A stretch of 64,000 bases of DNA from Xestospongia bergquistia (lineage: Eukaryota; Porifera; Demospongiae; Haplosclerida; Petrosiidae): assembly GCA_963965975.1 (NCBI GenBank), contig OZ014414.1, positions 6,113,501 through 6,177,500 of the forward strand, given 5' to 3'. Both the position numbers and the translations under genes were made by a program. The notes beneath the pieces are model-generated. The model was not told the DNA's origin. It made no database searches and worked only from the letters and a program-made list of their open reading frames with translations. Shown here in pieces: positions 11,917-22,044 of this stretch. How positions within the stretch are numbered: position 1 is the stretch's first letter; each line of letters starts with the position of its first letter.

Positions 11917-13342
11917 TTTTGAAATTGTTCCCCCAAGCAGCCATTATAGATACTGTATACCCACCATATAAATAATGTTAACTGTAAATAGCTACATAAT
12001 ACAAATGACCTACACCAGTATAGAAGTAACAGCATTGTGTTAGTTAGTGGTAATTTAATTATACTGAGCCTGAGAAAGTTGTTCATGTTCTTATAGATAG
12101 ATTCAACTAAGCCCATTTCTAATTATCAGGTACAACAAAGGCCATAGCTACACCCATGTTGTGGAGGTGCACTGCATAAATGGTCTATACATGGGATGTA
12201 AAATTTGTATTGTGAACATCTAGAGTTATGATTTTATAGACTTCTAGTGTTTGTCCGAACAAGAATAAAACAGATATCAGCTTCTACTGTAAAAAGTAGT
12301 TGGTCTCATTCCAAACACACAAGTATTTGTTGACTAAAATTTGTGAATAGGTTATAAGTTGTTTGTATGGCTCTGTTTTAGTTGTAATTAATCAGTTGAT
12401 TCTTCATAGAAAAATCCTGTAGATTTTCCAGAAAATGTAGACAATTGTCTCAAGTTAGTTGACATCTAACACCTGGTGAATATTTTTAAGGTGGCGGGTT
12501 AGGAATCCAGACAAACAAAGCTGAGCTTCATATTCATAACTTATTCCCTCTATCATAACCATTCATTCCTATCATATTTCATGAGATGGAATATTAACAA
12601 AAATGTTGCACAGTAAATTTTATATGTCATGGAAAGACAAAATGGTTTAAAGGATATTCTAAATTTAAGAAACACCAGCTTATAGAAGCTAGACAAGTCT
12701 TAGTCTCCACAAATGTTCAGGTTGAATACACATTTGCTATAGGTGTGGTTTACATAGTTTTTCTATCCTATTATCAGTTGATTGTTTTATTTGACTGTAG
12801 CATGAAAAAATAGTTACCTAGAAAAGATATAATAAAAAGCCCTCAGTAAATTTTTGGCTTTTGTAAAATAAGTCTCCATAGCAAGTCTCACATCAAAATC
12901 AAGGATAGGTTATAAAATGTGCCTATTCTGTGTATATGGGAATATCTGACATTCTTGGAGAATATTCTTCATAACTTGAATTTTAAGCCACAAGTAGAGA
13001 TCTTCTAAAGAAGCAATTTTTGCTGTGAAAGTTTTTAGTTTGAGATATCAACATTTATAAGACTAATAAATATCCATTAAAAAAATTAATGTGTAAACTT
13101 TACATTTGAATGATCCATGACAATATAATTCATATCAAACTTTAATACTAATCATAAGAGTTGAGTGATCTAAAACAGCCACATATAGTTTATTCTTAAT
13201 TCAAATTTAATTTTGGCTTAATTGTCATTATGATGTAATCCATTATTGAAGTTTAATAATAACGTAACTATACACTAGATATCATGATTGTGTATTAAAA
13301 ATATAAGTAGCTAGATATAATTATTCCTTTAATTTTAAACAG
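11917..13342. other. Intron or 3' region of the Death gene
   Basis: Collinear with 62149-63550 in the partner copy. At 12634 an ATG opens a short reading frame (MERQNGLKDILNLRN) closed by a stop here. In the partner (62823) the same frame stays open for 73 codons. Otherwise AT-rich with no clear exon. Confidence 0.45.
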
Positions 13343-13409
13343 GTAGCAAGAAACGAAGGTGGAGGACAAACTATAAGCAGTGCTGTTCCCACATGTGCGT
13401 CAAGACCTA
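13343..13409 (+). pseudogene. Linker exon after Death domain, donor site lost
   Basis: After an acceptor TTTTAAACAG, 67 nt read in phase 0 as a Gly/Ser-rich linker (GGGQTISSAVPTC). In the partner copy (63551-63617) the exon is followed by GTAAGT. Here the donor reads ATAAGT, so this copy cannot be spliced normally at this point. The exon changes phase from 0 to 1, which joins the Death exon to the family's phase-1 exons. Confidence 0.6.
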
Positions 13410-13510
13410 ATAAGTCCTTACATAATTTATGAACTATGACAGTTATCATAATTTGTTAGGAATGATTTAAATAGTAACAATATCAACAAGCGTACAAAGC
13501 ATGCTCTAAA

Positions 13511-13696
13511 AAATTTGTTAGGTAATAAACAATTTTTGATTAATTAATGGAAAACTAAGAGATTAAAAACTGAAAGAGAATTTATTATACATCAAACTTG
13601 TATGTAGGAGTACATTTTCTTAGTTGAGGTCATAACCATTTGGTCTGTTAACAACAAGATAATATGCTTTTAGCTAATTAATTTGTACCCTTTTAA
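13511..13696. repeat. Repeat unit X, interrupted by the Kolobok element
   Basis: About 185 bases here plus the bases right after the Kolobok element (15713-15735) match, in reverse complement, 35164-35390. The 35-kb copy lacks the Kolobok insertion and is an exact empty site over the junction TACCCTTTTAAGTTAACTCT. One copy is inverted relative to its neighbours, so X itself may be a small mobile unit. Confidence 0.65.
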
Positions 13697-13953
13697 AGGG
13701 TAACTGAAATGCGTATTTTGAAATTTTTTAAACTTGTTTATTCGTTAAATAATAATATGATAACATGTAAACCTTACTCCTTTTCTTGAAATGGAACTTT
13801 ATTTTGAAATAAAACGAAGTCAAACCTTGCTCAATCACAAGTCAGCCATCTTCTTCCTGTTTAAGCAGCAAAATCGGTGAAACGCATTATGACATCACAA
13901 GATGAACGATGAACACTATTCAACACCTGGTAAGAAGTGTGAACTATTGGAAA

Positions 13954-14358
13954 ATGCCTAAGAGATGCGTTGCTTTCGGTTGTGGTAATACTAACAAGGA
14001 TGGAGTGAGTCTATTTTCATTCCCTAAAGATCCAGTACTCAGTAAAAAATGGACTGAGCAAGTAAAGAGAACCAAGGACAAGTGGTTAGGACCAACCAAG
14101 TACTCATTTTTGTGTAGTTGCCACTTTACTGAAGATTGTTTCCAGCCTGATATAGTTGTTGCTGCTAGTCTAGGATTATCTAGAAGAATGAAACTGAAAT
14201 TTGATGCTATCCCGACAGTCTTCAAGAGACCAGTTAGCGAATATCAAACTAAGGAGGCATCACATTTAAAGAAGTCAAAATCAACAAGTAGACATGAACG
14301 TTACAAAAGAAGAGAGAATTTGAAGGTATATATAAAAGCTATCACTACTGGATTATAA
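13954..14358 (+). CDS. THAP-domain protein, N-terminal exon (Kolobok transposase part)
   Basis: From the ATG at 13954 (an in-frame ATG at 13909 gives 15 extra residues) the first 90 residues form a THAP zinc finger: Cys5, Cys10, Trp33, Cys54-x-x-His57 (C2CH), closing with the AIPTVF box at 85-90. THAP domains bind DNA and in P-element and Kolobok transposases recognise the transposon ends. A basic segment (KKSKSTSRHERYKRR) follows. A GAAG|GTATAT donor at 14325 probably ends the exon; otherwise the frame stops at 14358. It lies inside the inverted repeats of the element, so it belongs to the transposon and not to the host. Confidence 0.8.
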   Translation: MPKRCVAFGCGNTNKDGVSLFSFPKDPVLSKKWTEQVKRTKDKWLGPTKYSFLCSCHFTEDCFQPDIVVAASLGLSRRMKLKFDAIPTVFKRPVSEYQTKEASHLKKSKSTSRHERYKRRENLKVYIKAITTGL

Positions 14359-14376
14359 CTGTTTGAATTGATTTAG

Positions 14377-14972
14377 GTTGGGAATCCTAGTAGATGTATC
14401 AGATGAAGAGTCCAATTTGGCTGATGAGAAGAGTGAGTCCAGTATAGCTACAGATGAAGAATTAGCTCAGCTAAGAGTGGGACATTCGAATTTATCTGAA
14501 GAGCCTGGATATGAATCATGTTCATTTGTATCAGATCCTCTACCAGGCATGTTTTGAAGTGTATACTTCTACTGATTTTGTTCATATTGTACTTCCATTG
14601 CAATAGTACTATCAAAGCAGTAAAGAAAAGCAAAAATGATATCGAAAGGTATGTAATTTCAGTTGTGTTAAAGCTGTCATAACATGTTAATGTTAGGCTG
14701 TCAGACAACTATACAATGTCAATCTAATGAAACACAAACATTGTCTATGTACCGTCATGTATCTGTACAATGTAACCTTTTAATTGATGATAAGAACAGT
14801 ACTGAACTCAATACACTTATAAATTCAAAATCAGATGAATCATTATATTATCCATCAACTGAAGAGTAAGTATAATATAAATGCTTGTATGTAGAGTAAA
14901 CTTGTTTTTCTCTTATAGAAGTTCTGACACTGAAGACAGAGAGATATCAATAGGAGCTAGCACAAAGTTCAG
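14377..14972 (+). CDS. Further exons of the Kolobok THAP protein (acidic linker)
   Basis: Three exon-like pieces share one frame: 14377-14546, 14697-14865 and 14919-14972. They read as an acidic, Ser-rich chain (SDEESNLADEKSESS; CQTTIQCQSNE; DKNSTELN; SSDTEDREISIG). The intron between the first two uses a GC donor (CAG|GCATGT), which joins the frame cleanly. The join from the THAP exon at 14325 into 14377 is out of phase by one base, so either the splice sites differ or an indel has occurred. Catalytic domains expected downstream are missing. Confidence 0.5.
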
Positions 14973-15258
14973 GTTAGTGAACACTCACTCATTAATAGCT
15001 GATGGTAAAGTTGTAGATCCATATTCTTGTCAGTATTGGTAATACGCAGTTTGTAATGTGGATGGTCAGTAATACATAGGAGCTCAGGTATCTCAGCTTC
15101 TTCCATTTTCTCATTCATTTTCATAATTTCTTGTGCAGCAAATCCTCTCCTTTGAAGTACCCATGATTACGCAGTGGCTACATGCACACCTATAATCAAC
15201 ATATAATATATAATTATTACAAACGTTATTCCTCATTTATGTTCATACCAATTAAAGT

Positions 15259-15450
15259 TTAAAAGTCTTTCTGAGGAGAGTTCCAAGTCTTCACTACTAC
15301 TACTATTACTGGATGCTTGGCTATCACTTGGTTCATATAAATAAGGTAAACAATACCAGCAAAAGAATCTTCATCTTCACTATAATCATCCTGCATTGGA
15401 CTTGAATATTGTTCAGATCCACTAGTTTCCTCATTAGCAAGTACATCCAT
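15259..15450 (-). CDS. Acidic Ser-rich reading frame of the Kolobok element, minus strand
   Basis: From an ATG at 15450, just inside the right inverted repeat, the minus strand reads MDVLANEETSGSEQYSSP then DDYSEDEDSFA, followed by a GT donor. A second piece in another frame (QASSNSSSSEDLELSSE, about 15330-15265) fits as the next exon. Its position mirrors the THAP gene at the other end. It may be a second element-encoded protein or an exon of the transposase inverted with the right arm. No domain recognised. Confidence 0.35.
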   Translation of the reverse strand: MDVLANEETSGSEQYSSPMQDDYSEDEDSFAGIVYLIYMNQVIAKHPVIVVVVKTWNSPQKDF

Positions 15451-15716
15451 CTCTATAACAGCCTTTTAACAGGTGCGAAACTATCGATTTGCATGTGTTC
15501 ATCGTTCATCTTGTGATGTCATAAACTCATAATGCGTTTGCTGCTTAAACAGGAAGAAGATGGCTGACTTATGATTGAGCAAGGTTTGACTTCGTTTTAT
15601 TTCAAAAGAAAGTTCCATTTAAAGAAAAGGAGTAAGGTTTACATGTTATCATATTATTATTTAACGAATAAACAAGTTTCAAAAATTTCAAAATACGCAT
15701 TTCAGTTACCCTTTAA

Positions 15717-16122
15717 GTTAACTCTATACACTATTAATGTGCTTCATAAACATTTGTTAATTCTATTTTCTTATTTGGACACAGTCATAAATGTCTGGAT
15801 TACACAGTACATTAAATGACTTATAATAACACTGCTGTCATCATTATACTCACAAATTACATGTTTGAATTTAAAGGTTGTACTAATATTACAATAGTAC
15901 ACAATAATAATTTCATAGTTGCATTTTTGGTAGTATAAAAGGTCCTTTTATAATTTTTTATCAACACGTGCTTTTTTGTCACACATATGTGAGTTAATAA
16001 ACTTTCATTGTTTGTTTATTGTATCAGTAGCTAATGTATGCAAGTTATTTTAATTATACACATATTTTTTTATAAGTAATAATATGTATCAGCCTTTTTA
16101 CACAGTGTATGTTTGGCTATAG
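15717..16122. repeat. Repeat shared with 35395-35735 (same orientation)
   Basis: Starting with GTGCTTCATAAACATTT, this stretch parallels 35.39-35.73 kb: ACATTAAATGACTTATAATA, then CTGCTGTCATCATTATACTC, then TTTGAATTTAAAGGTTGTAC. It is probably intron sequence belonging to the duplicated TIR/Death exon family. Confidence 0.6.
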
Positions 16123-16239
16123 AATATCTGGAAATGAAACTGCATCAACTCTACCAATGCTATTTAAAGATAAATACCTCCAAACTCCCAGGAGAGAAAG
16201 CAGAAATAGGTCCAGGAATAGACATTGGCACATTTGTTG
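16123..16239 (+). CDS. Candidate phase-1 exon ending in a glycine-rich motif
   Basis: Acceptor GGCTATAG and donor G|GTGTTT bound 117 nt in phase 1-1 with an open frame. It encodes about 39 residues: a Leu/Tyr-rich start (LEMKLHQLYQCYLK), then PGEKAEIGPGIDIGTFVG. Length, phase and glycine-rich end resemble the linker exons at 1131 and 36128, though the sequence differs. It lies just upstream of the hAT insertion. Unsupported by any recognised domain; it may be an exon of the duplicated family. Confidence 0.4.
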
Positions 16240-16311
16240 GTGTTTTTTTAAGTGTACACATATAGGTAATGTCATAGCCTGTCCTGATAGTCCAGTGTTA
16301 CATTCCTTAGG

Positions 16312-19071
16312 AGTCTGAGGGTGGGGGCGAAGGGGGCTAATGCCCCCCCAACTTTTATAAAGGGGGGGCAGAGCCCCCCCAACTTTACATAGAGTAACCC
16401 ATTTTGCATGTAAAGCATTCATTTCTTTGTAATACAAAGTAATGAATGCTTTGAATTCCTCACCTTAACAAGTAATATTCAACATTAACTGTTTAACAAT
16501 AAGTGTTCTTTGCCACGTATGTTAAAATAAACATTAACTATATGTGTTTATTGAGCTCAGTGAAGTGTGACAGTGTGTTGCAGCTCATACTTTTGAAAAT
16601 GGCTAGCAAAAGAGTAAGACAGGCAAGTTTGTTTGAGACATTAGCTTCTGCTAAGAGAAATTGTCAGCATCATAGTGAGGAAGATGATCATAGCCTGAAT
16701 TGTTCAACTCAGACCAGTGAAGATGCAGGGTCAAGTGAAGTTCCAGCTCAGAATGGTCGCCATCTTCAGAATCCCCATGATGAAAATGATGATGTAGTGG
16801 AATCTGGGAGAAATGATATCAGCTCAGAGCAGGACTGTAGTGCTATTTGTTGCATGAGTGATAAGCCTTTTCAACCAGTGGACAAGAGGGTTCTTTCTGG
16901 ATTATCAAAAGGTGGCAGAAATTTTGTACCTAGCTGGTATGAATCTCACTCATGGTTAACAGTCTGTACATCAAGAAAGAAAGTTTTTTGTTATTATTGT
17001 AGGTCTGGAGAAATCCGTGGGATGTTAACCTTTAGCAAAAGAGGTGAATCTACATTCTCTACTGTCGGCTATGACAATTGGAAGAAAGCAGTTGAGAAGT
17101 TCCGTAATCATGAAACTTTCACAACTCACCAAGAAGCTGTAATGAAATGGAAGTTGGCAAAACAATCACCTGTCAATGAGCAACTCAATTCTCAAATGAA
17201 AAAAGATCAAGAAGTAAGAAGACAGGGCCTGTTAAAACAACTTCACGGCCTAAAGTATCTTGTTCGTCAGGGAATGGCAATTAGAGGCCATAAAGAAGTT
17301 GAAGGGAATTTACACCAGCTACTGATCATGTGGTCCAGTTTTGATAGTGATTTAAAAAGATGGATATCTGAAAACAAGTACCTAAGTCATGACATTGTGA
17401 ATGAGCAGATTGAAATGATGGGGAAGAGTTTACTCTGTGTGATACTAGAGAATGTTCGCAAGTGCACACCTCCGTGGTACTCGCTGATAGGAGATGAAGC
17501 AACAGATGTTGCTTACAGAGAGCAGTTTAATCTGTCAATTAGATGGGTGGATAACAATTATGAAATTCATGAAGATCCTTTAGGGTTGTTTTGGCTTCCC
17601 AACACCACTGCAGATACACTGTTCAAAGTAGTCAAAGATATCCTTATTCGTTGTTCGCTTCCCCTCTCACTTTGTAGAGGCCAAGCTTTTGATGGAGCTT
17701 CTAATATGCAGGGGAAAAGGAATGGCCTTGCAACAAAAATCAAAAATGAGGTACCTGCTGCTCTTTCTGTTCACTGTTTCGCCCATTGCTTGAACCTCTG
17801 TCTTCAGGATGCTGGGCGACAACTTCCGTTTATTAGGGATGCATTAGATACAGTAAGAGAAATTGCTAAACTTATAAAATTTTCGTCAAAAAGGTCACAT
17901 CTGTTCTCTGAAAAGCTTGCACAGCCAGAATCCACAGGAGTAAGCATAAAACCTCTTTGTCCCACCAGATGGACTGCAAGTACAGGAGCAATAGAAGCTG
18001 TATTAAAAGATTACTCTCTCATAATGGAAACCCTTGAGGAAATCAATAACAATACCAAAGATGAATACGGCCTAAAGGCAGGTGTATTGCTGGCATTGTT
18101 AGAAAAGTTTCAAACACTGTTTGGCTTCAGACTTGGGCATTTAGTTTTTAGTGCTTCTGAAACATTATCGAAAACCCTGCAAGGAAAGGATACATCTCTT
18201 CAGGAAGCACTATCTGCAGTAAATCTAGCAAAGTCCTTCTATCGACGACATCGAACTCAAGAACATTTTGACCAGTTATATTCTCAAACTGTTGAAATTG
18301 CCAAGAACCTGAAAATAGGCCTACCACAGCTTCCACGATATAGAAAAGCTCCAGCTAGGTTTGATGGAGGAAGCCAGCAACATCAATACAATTCAACTGT
18401 AGACTATTTTTGTCATCAGTACTTCCAAGTTTTTGACTTACTGATTAGAGAATTAGAAGACCGATTTGATCAAAAGGATCTACTCCCACCTGTCCTTGCA
18501 TTGGAAGGTTTGATACTCAATGCAGCTAATGGAGATGATTACAGCAGTAGTCTCTCTTATATTAAAACTTCATGCTTTAACAGTCATTTGGACTTCAATG
18601 TCCTGCATAGGCAGCTGTTACTTCTCCAAGATGTGATTAGTCAAGAATTACCCAATGTTAAACATGTTACAACAGTCCGAACAGTGTGCGAAGCACTAAA
18701 GTCTAAAGAAACCTATAAATCTTTGTTTTCTGAAGTGCACAGCTTATTGCGATTATTTTTAACTATACCAATAACTTCGGCAACATCCGAGAGATCTTTT
18801 TCAACAATGAGACGTGTATGCACCTACCTGTGATCAACTATGACTGAAAAAAGGCTCAATAACTGTTTCTTACTGCATGTTCATAATGAACTAACTGACA
18901 TGTGCAACCTGCGAGAACTTGCCAAGGAGTTTGTTAAAAGAAATGATGAACGATATAAATATTTTGGTGTATTTTAATTATTGTTTTAAAAATGTATAAT
19001 TTTGCAAGTGATACTGTGTACAAATATGTTCAGCCCCCCCAACATTTTGGAGCTTCCTCAACACAGTTCTT
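16312..19071 (+). mobile_element. hAT-superfamily transposon (ZMYM/TTF-finger type)
   Basis: The transposase gene is flanked on the left by runs of G and C (16320-16385) and on the right by CAGCCCCCCCAAC (19032), as often seen near the ends of this hAT group. The exact termini are not clear. The best candidate for an 8-bp target duplication is TTCCTTAG at about 16304 against TTCCTCAG near 19069, which differ at one base. Boundaries are therefore approximate. Confidence 0.6.
16599..18977 (+). pseudogene. hAT transposase with a single in-frame stop
   Basis: From ATG 16599 the frame runs 744 codons to TGA at 18831 and then, without a shift, another 47 codons to TAA at 18977. In order: a Ser/Glu-rich N-terminus; a TTF-type zinc finger (about 140-200, with CYYC and a later THQEAVMKW); an RNase H-like core with IGDEATD, GQAFDGASNMQG and HCFAHCLNL (about 320-440); and the C-terminal hAT dimerisation segment SATSERSFSTMRR, just before the stop. 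The TGA sits where related proteins have Arg, so one CGA to TGA change explains it. Downstream codons still read KRLNNCFLLHVHNELTD. The gene is otherwise intact and intronless, so the copy is young. Readthrough or a truncated product is possible. Confidence 0.9.
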
Positions 19072-20032
19072 CCTCAGTGGATAACAAGGTAATTATTATG
19101 TGCTTTAATTAGAAAATTATGATAATTGGGATTTTTTAATTATAGTGTTAATTGGGTTAGAATACATGGACTTTACATGAGACTCCATCAGTGCTAGTCA
19201 TAGGAAAAAATGAAGATGACCCAGTTTTTGGTGAACTATTACAAATTTCTATGACTTCGTTTTATTTCATGTTGAAGTGCTAGAATATATGTTCTACTCT
19301 TCACACTCTAGGACACATGGTTTCAACAAAACATTGCAATCAAAAGTTTTTGATTTATCCAGATGTCCTTGTTGACTATTAACATATGTGGTTATATGAT
19401 TATATTTACCTCTTTCTATGACATCTGCAGAATTTGTTCGTTGTGTCATTTGAAACACATTAATCCATAATTTTTTTGGTAGACTTTTTGCTTTCTTAAG
19501 AATGTTAATAGTGATTGAGCTCACTTAAGCCTAGTGAGTGTTAATGGGACAACAAAATAGATTAAAATGACCTATTTGTTGTTTAAGTAACACTGTCATG
19601 GTGTTAAACAAAGCTTGATGCCTAGGTGTTCTTATGACACCACCGTTTAACAGTGTATATGCAAGTTATCCAAATGGATGTAAGAACATGTATTCATTTA
19701 TGGAGGTTTTTTCCTTAAATTGCCCACAGACAAAGTACTTAAAAACTTGTATAGTAATATGAAACTTCTTTAGAACAAAGGGCTTTAACTTATTTGTCTT
19801 AACACTTTTTCAATCATGATTCATTTATGGTCCATTTATAAACAATTATAATTCTTTGAGATAACGTGTTAACATCACACTGAAAATAAGTGTTGAGAAC
19901 ACACTTCATAGAAAAAGGTGTGCCTTACACACCAATACGGGTGTGCATACTGCAACAGCATGAACACACTTGATTTAGTGTGCTTTACCTACAAAATTTT
20001 ACAGTATAAGGGGTATATGTATCGTTGGCGTA
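19072..20032. other. AT-rich stretch, weak minus-strand frame
   Basis: A 76-codon open frame on the minus strand (19524-19294) has no recognisable domain and could be an exon remnant of the zinc-finger fragment that follows. Nothing else is supported. Confidence 0.3.
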
Positions 20033-20308
20033 TCAAGAATCACCAGATTCTACATTTTCTAGAGCTGTTTCAATGGCATGGATTCTTACATTGTTGTTAT
20101 AAGCATGATCCATGGAGACACCAGGGTAACAGTGAGAGACATGGGAGGTAAAGGAAGAATAAACCTTGAAGGTTCTGCCACAAAAGAGGCTATTGATATG
20201 AAAGCCAAGACTATTTGTATGGCATTCTTTCAGGTGTTCCAGGAGATGTTTTTTTACTGAAGACTTAAATGAACAAACTCCACATGGAAAAAATTTTTGA
20301 GGACCCAT
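20033..20308 (-). pseudogene. C2H2 zinc-finger fragment
   Basis: From ATG 20308 the minus strand encodes 91 residues. A C2H2-like finger is near residues 9-29 (CGVC ... HLLEHLKECH), and a second degenerate finger has CGRTFKVYSSFTSHVSHC. Fingers of this spacing are common at the N-terminus of large transposon-derived gene families in invertebrates and fish. It stops after ENVESGDS with no continuation. It lies divergently about 90 bases from the SAM-like gene on the other strand. Probably a remnant and not an active gene. Confidence 0.45.
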
Positions 20309-20731
20309 AATTAGATCTAGTAGGTGTGCTTAATCATTCCTGACAACAATATCCCATGAAAATCTGTGAAAATGGCTAATAAGTTGTGAGTCAATGACTA
20401 CTGATGAAATTTGTGAGTGGCTAAAGGCTTGCTCAACCGTCAAGAAGCCAATCGATGTATCCATTTTAGAAGCTCTTTGTGGTACGTTTTGTCATGCTAT
20501 CTATGATAGAGGGGAACTTAGTGATCTTTTTGAGCTGTAGCAAATTTTGTATTTTAGACAATGATCTAGATGGAGAGGCTCTTGCAACTGCTGTAGCTGT
20601 CAGACCAGAGTGTTTGACGGAAGTAATTCCTTCCCTTAGTAAAAAAGATTAAAATTAATTGGTGGTATAAAATTATTAAGATCATCTTTAGCCTGTGAAT
20701 CTGATGAATCTCGTGGAGCCAGCATGGTATA

Positions 20732-21263
20732 CCTTAAGTAAACTATTATTTGCGTCTACTAATTTTAGCGTTTAATGACATGTGCACATTTGGCGTTACT
20801 AAATTTAGCGTTTTCTCAAAATTGTCATTAATTAATAACTATTAATAATTATCTACATTTGTCTGGTTTATTATGCTACACGGAGCGCATGTTTCTTTAA
20901 AAGTGATTGACGAAGCTTATAGAAGATCACCTCTGGTGCAAGGAGGTCTTGAAATCCCTGTTTTGGTGACCATAATTATGGACTATTCCACCAATAATCA
21001 CGCTAAAATAGAAGACTTTGAGATTCTATTTAATGAGTTGTATCAAGAGCCAGTAAATGGTAACAATCCACTCTGATGATGAAGCAGATGAACTGGAGTC
21101 CACAGATGAAGATGAAGACAGCTACCATTGATTTATTTATTAATAATTAATTGACCAAAATTATTCATTGAAATTAATATTAACGTTACTTTAATTTAGC
21201 GTTTTTGATAGTCTTCGCTAATTTCTCTAAATTTAGTGCACGCAAATAATAGTTTACTTAAGG
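20732..21263. mobile_element. 532-bp element with perfect 23-bp inverted ends
   Basis: Bases 20732-20754 (starting CCTTAAGTAAACTATT) are an exact reverse complement of 21241-21263. Inside each end are repeats of AATTTAGCGTTT and TAAATTTAG in both orientations, typical of subterminal transposase-binding repeats. The target duplication is unclear. It interrupts the SAM-like gene at what was probably a GTATGT splice donor. Confidence 0.7.
20873..21131 (+). CDS. Small reading frame inside the 532-bp element
   Basis: An ORF of 67 codons starting MLHGAHVSLKVIDEAYRRSP ends at 21076. One frame over, an acidic tail (DDEADELESTDEDEDSYH) continues to a TGA at 21131, suggesting a frameshift in an originally longer protein. 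I recognise no domain. A coding remnant in so short an element suggests an internally deleted transposon. Which strand or superfamily is unknown. Confidence 0.35.
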
Positions 21264-22044
21264 CATTATGTCTGTTTTTCTTATTTATAATGCTGTTACA
21301 TTTTATTTAGTTGATTTTAACTCGTTCTGGATTTGCATGTGTGTCAGATATATCTGAGGTATTAATCCAATGTGAAAGTGACTATAACTAACCTTTTATA
21401 GTGTATTATTGAAATTTCTGAATCAACCAGTAACAAAGTCACACCTTCCCATGGTGTTAAAATACCCAGCAGGAAACCTGTGATTATTTCAAAGGTGGAT
21501 TTGATACTTGTAATTTAATTTATCAGTTTCTACTATACTTCTGGCTTCAGTGCCTTGTCCAAACATACATGACTGCTCTATTCCCTCAAAAGCCATTGTA
21601 ACAATTTATCCCTTTCTGGATGATGCTACAGAGGATGGCAAAGAACCATATGTAATCAAACATTATTACTTTATGTAGATGTATATCATTCTTTACTTCT
21701 CATGGATGAAGTTCATTGTTCAGAAGTGCTCAAATGTAAACCGTGGGGTTTCTGATGAACCAAAACGTAAACAAAGCAAGACAGATTACAATGGGAAAAC
21801 ATCTATACGTGGAAGAACTTGACAGTATTGTAAGTTGTGATACTTCATCAGCATTTGACTGAAATTTCAAGAAGATGCTGTCTGAGTTATCAAAACCAAA
21901 TCCCAACACTGATGTTCTTGATGAGTTGATGGCACAAACCTATTCGTGTAGAGGAAAAGTATTCTGACTGGAAAGTTACATGTTTCAGATATTTTTGAGA
22001 AAAATTCCTTGCTACGAAAACCAAAGCATGTATGTTTGTGTTAA

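Larger units (their letters stand above)
5547..13510. repeat. Segmental duplication A, copy 1 (partner 52620-63720)
   Basis: From the last CFAP298 exon relic to just past the Death-gene linker exon, this region is collinear with 52.6-63.7 kb in the same orientation. Landmarks in both are the GCTGACC stretch before 6.7 kb, the CT array near 7.44 kb, the exon relics at 8.1, 8.95 and 11.1 kb, and the Death gene. The partner is longer because it holds a four-fold 345-bp array and a 2.7-kb tandem duplication. The Death exon differs between copies by about 20 codons and three deleted residues, so the duplication is of moderate age. Confidence 0.85.
13697..15712. mobile_element. Kolobok-like DNA transposon, internally deleted, with TTAA duplication
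   Basis: A 2,016-bp element with long terminal inverted repeats (about 220 bases each). The outer ends are AGGGTAACTGAAATGCG and its complement, and it is flanked on both sides by TTAA (13693-13696 and 15713-15716). TTAA targets, RGG-type termini and a THAP-bearing protein are the marks of the Kolobok superfamily. The region encodes a THAP domain and acidic linkers but I see no RNase H-like catalytic core, so it is probably non-autonomous. The near-identity of the two ends suggests fairly recent movement. Confidence 0.8.

Noticed and set aside
16117..16437. 106-codon Pro/Leu-rich minus-strand frame
   Set aside because: It spans the G/C-run end of the hAT element and a plus-strand exon candidate; no domain and no splice support.
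19294..19524. 76-codon minus-strand frame near the C2H2 fragment
   Set aside because: Same strand as the zinc-finger fragment but no recognisable motif and no convincing splice link.
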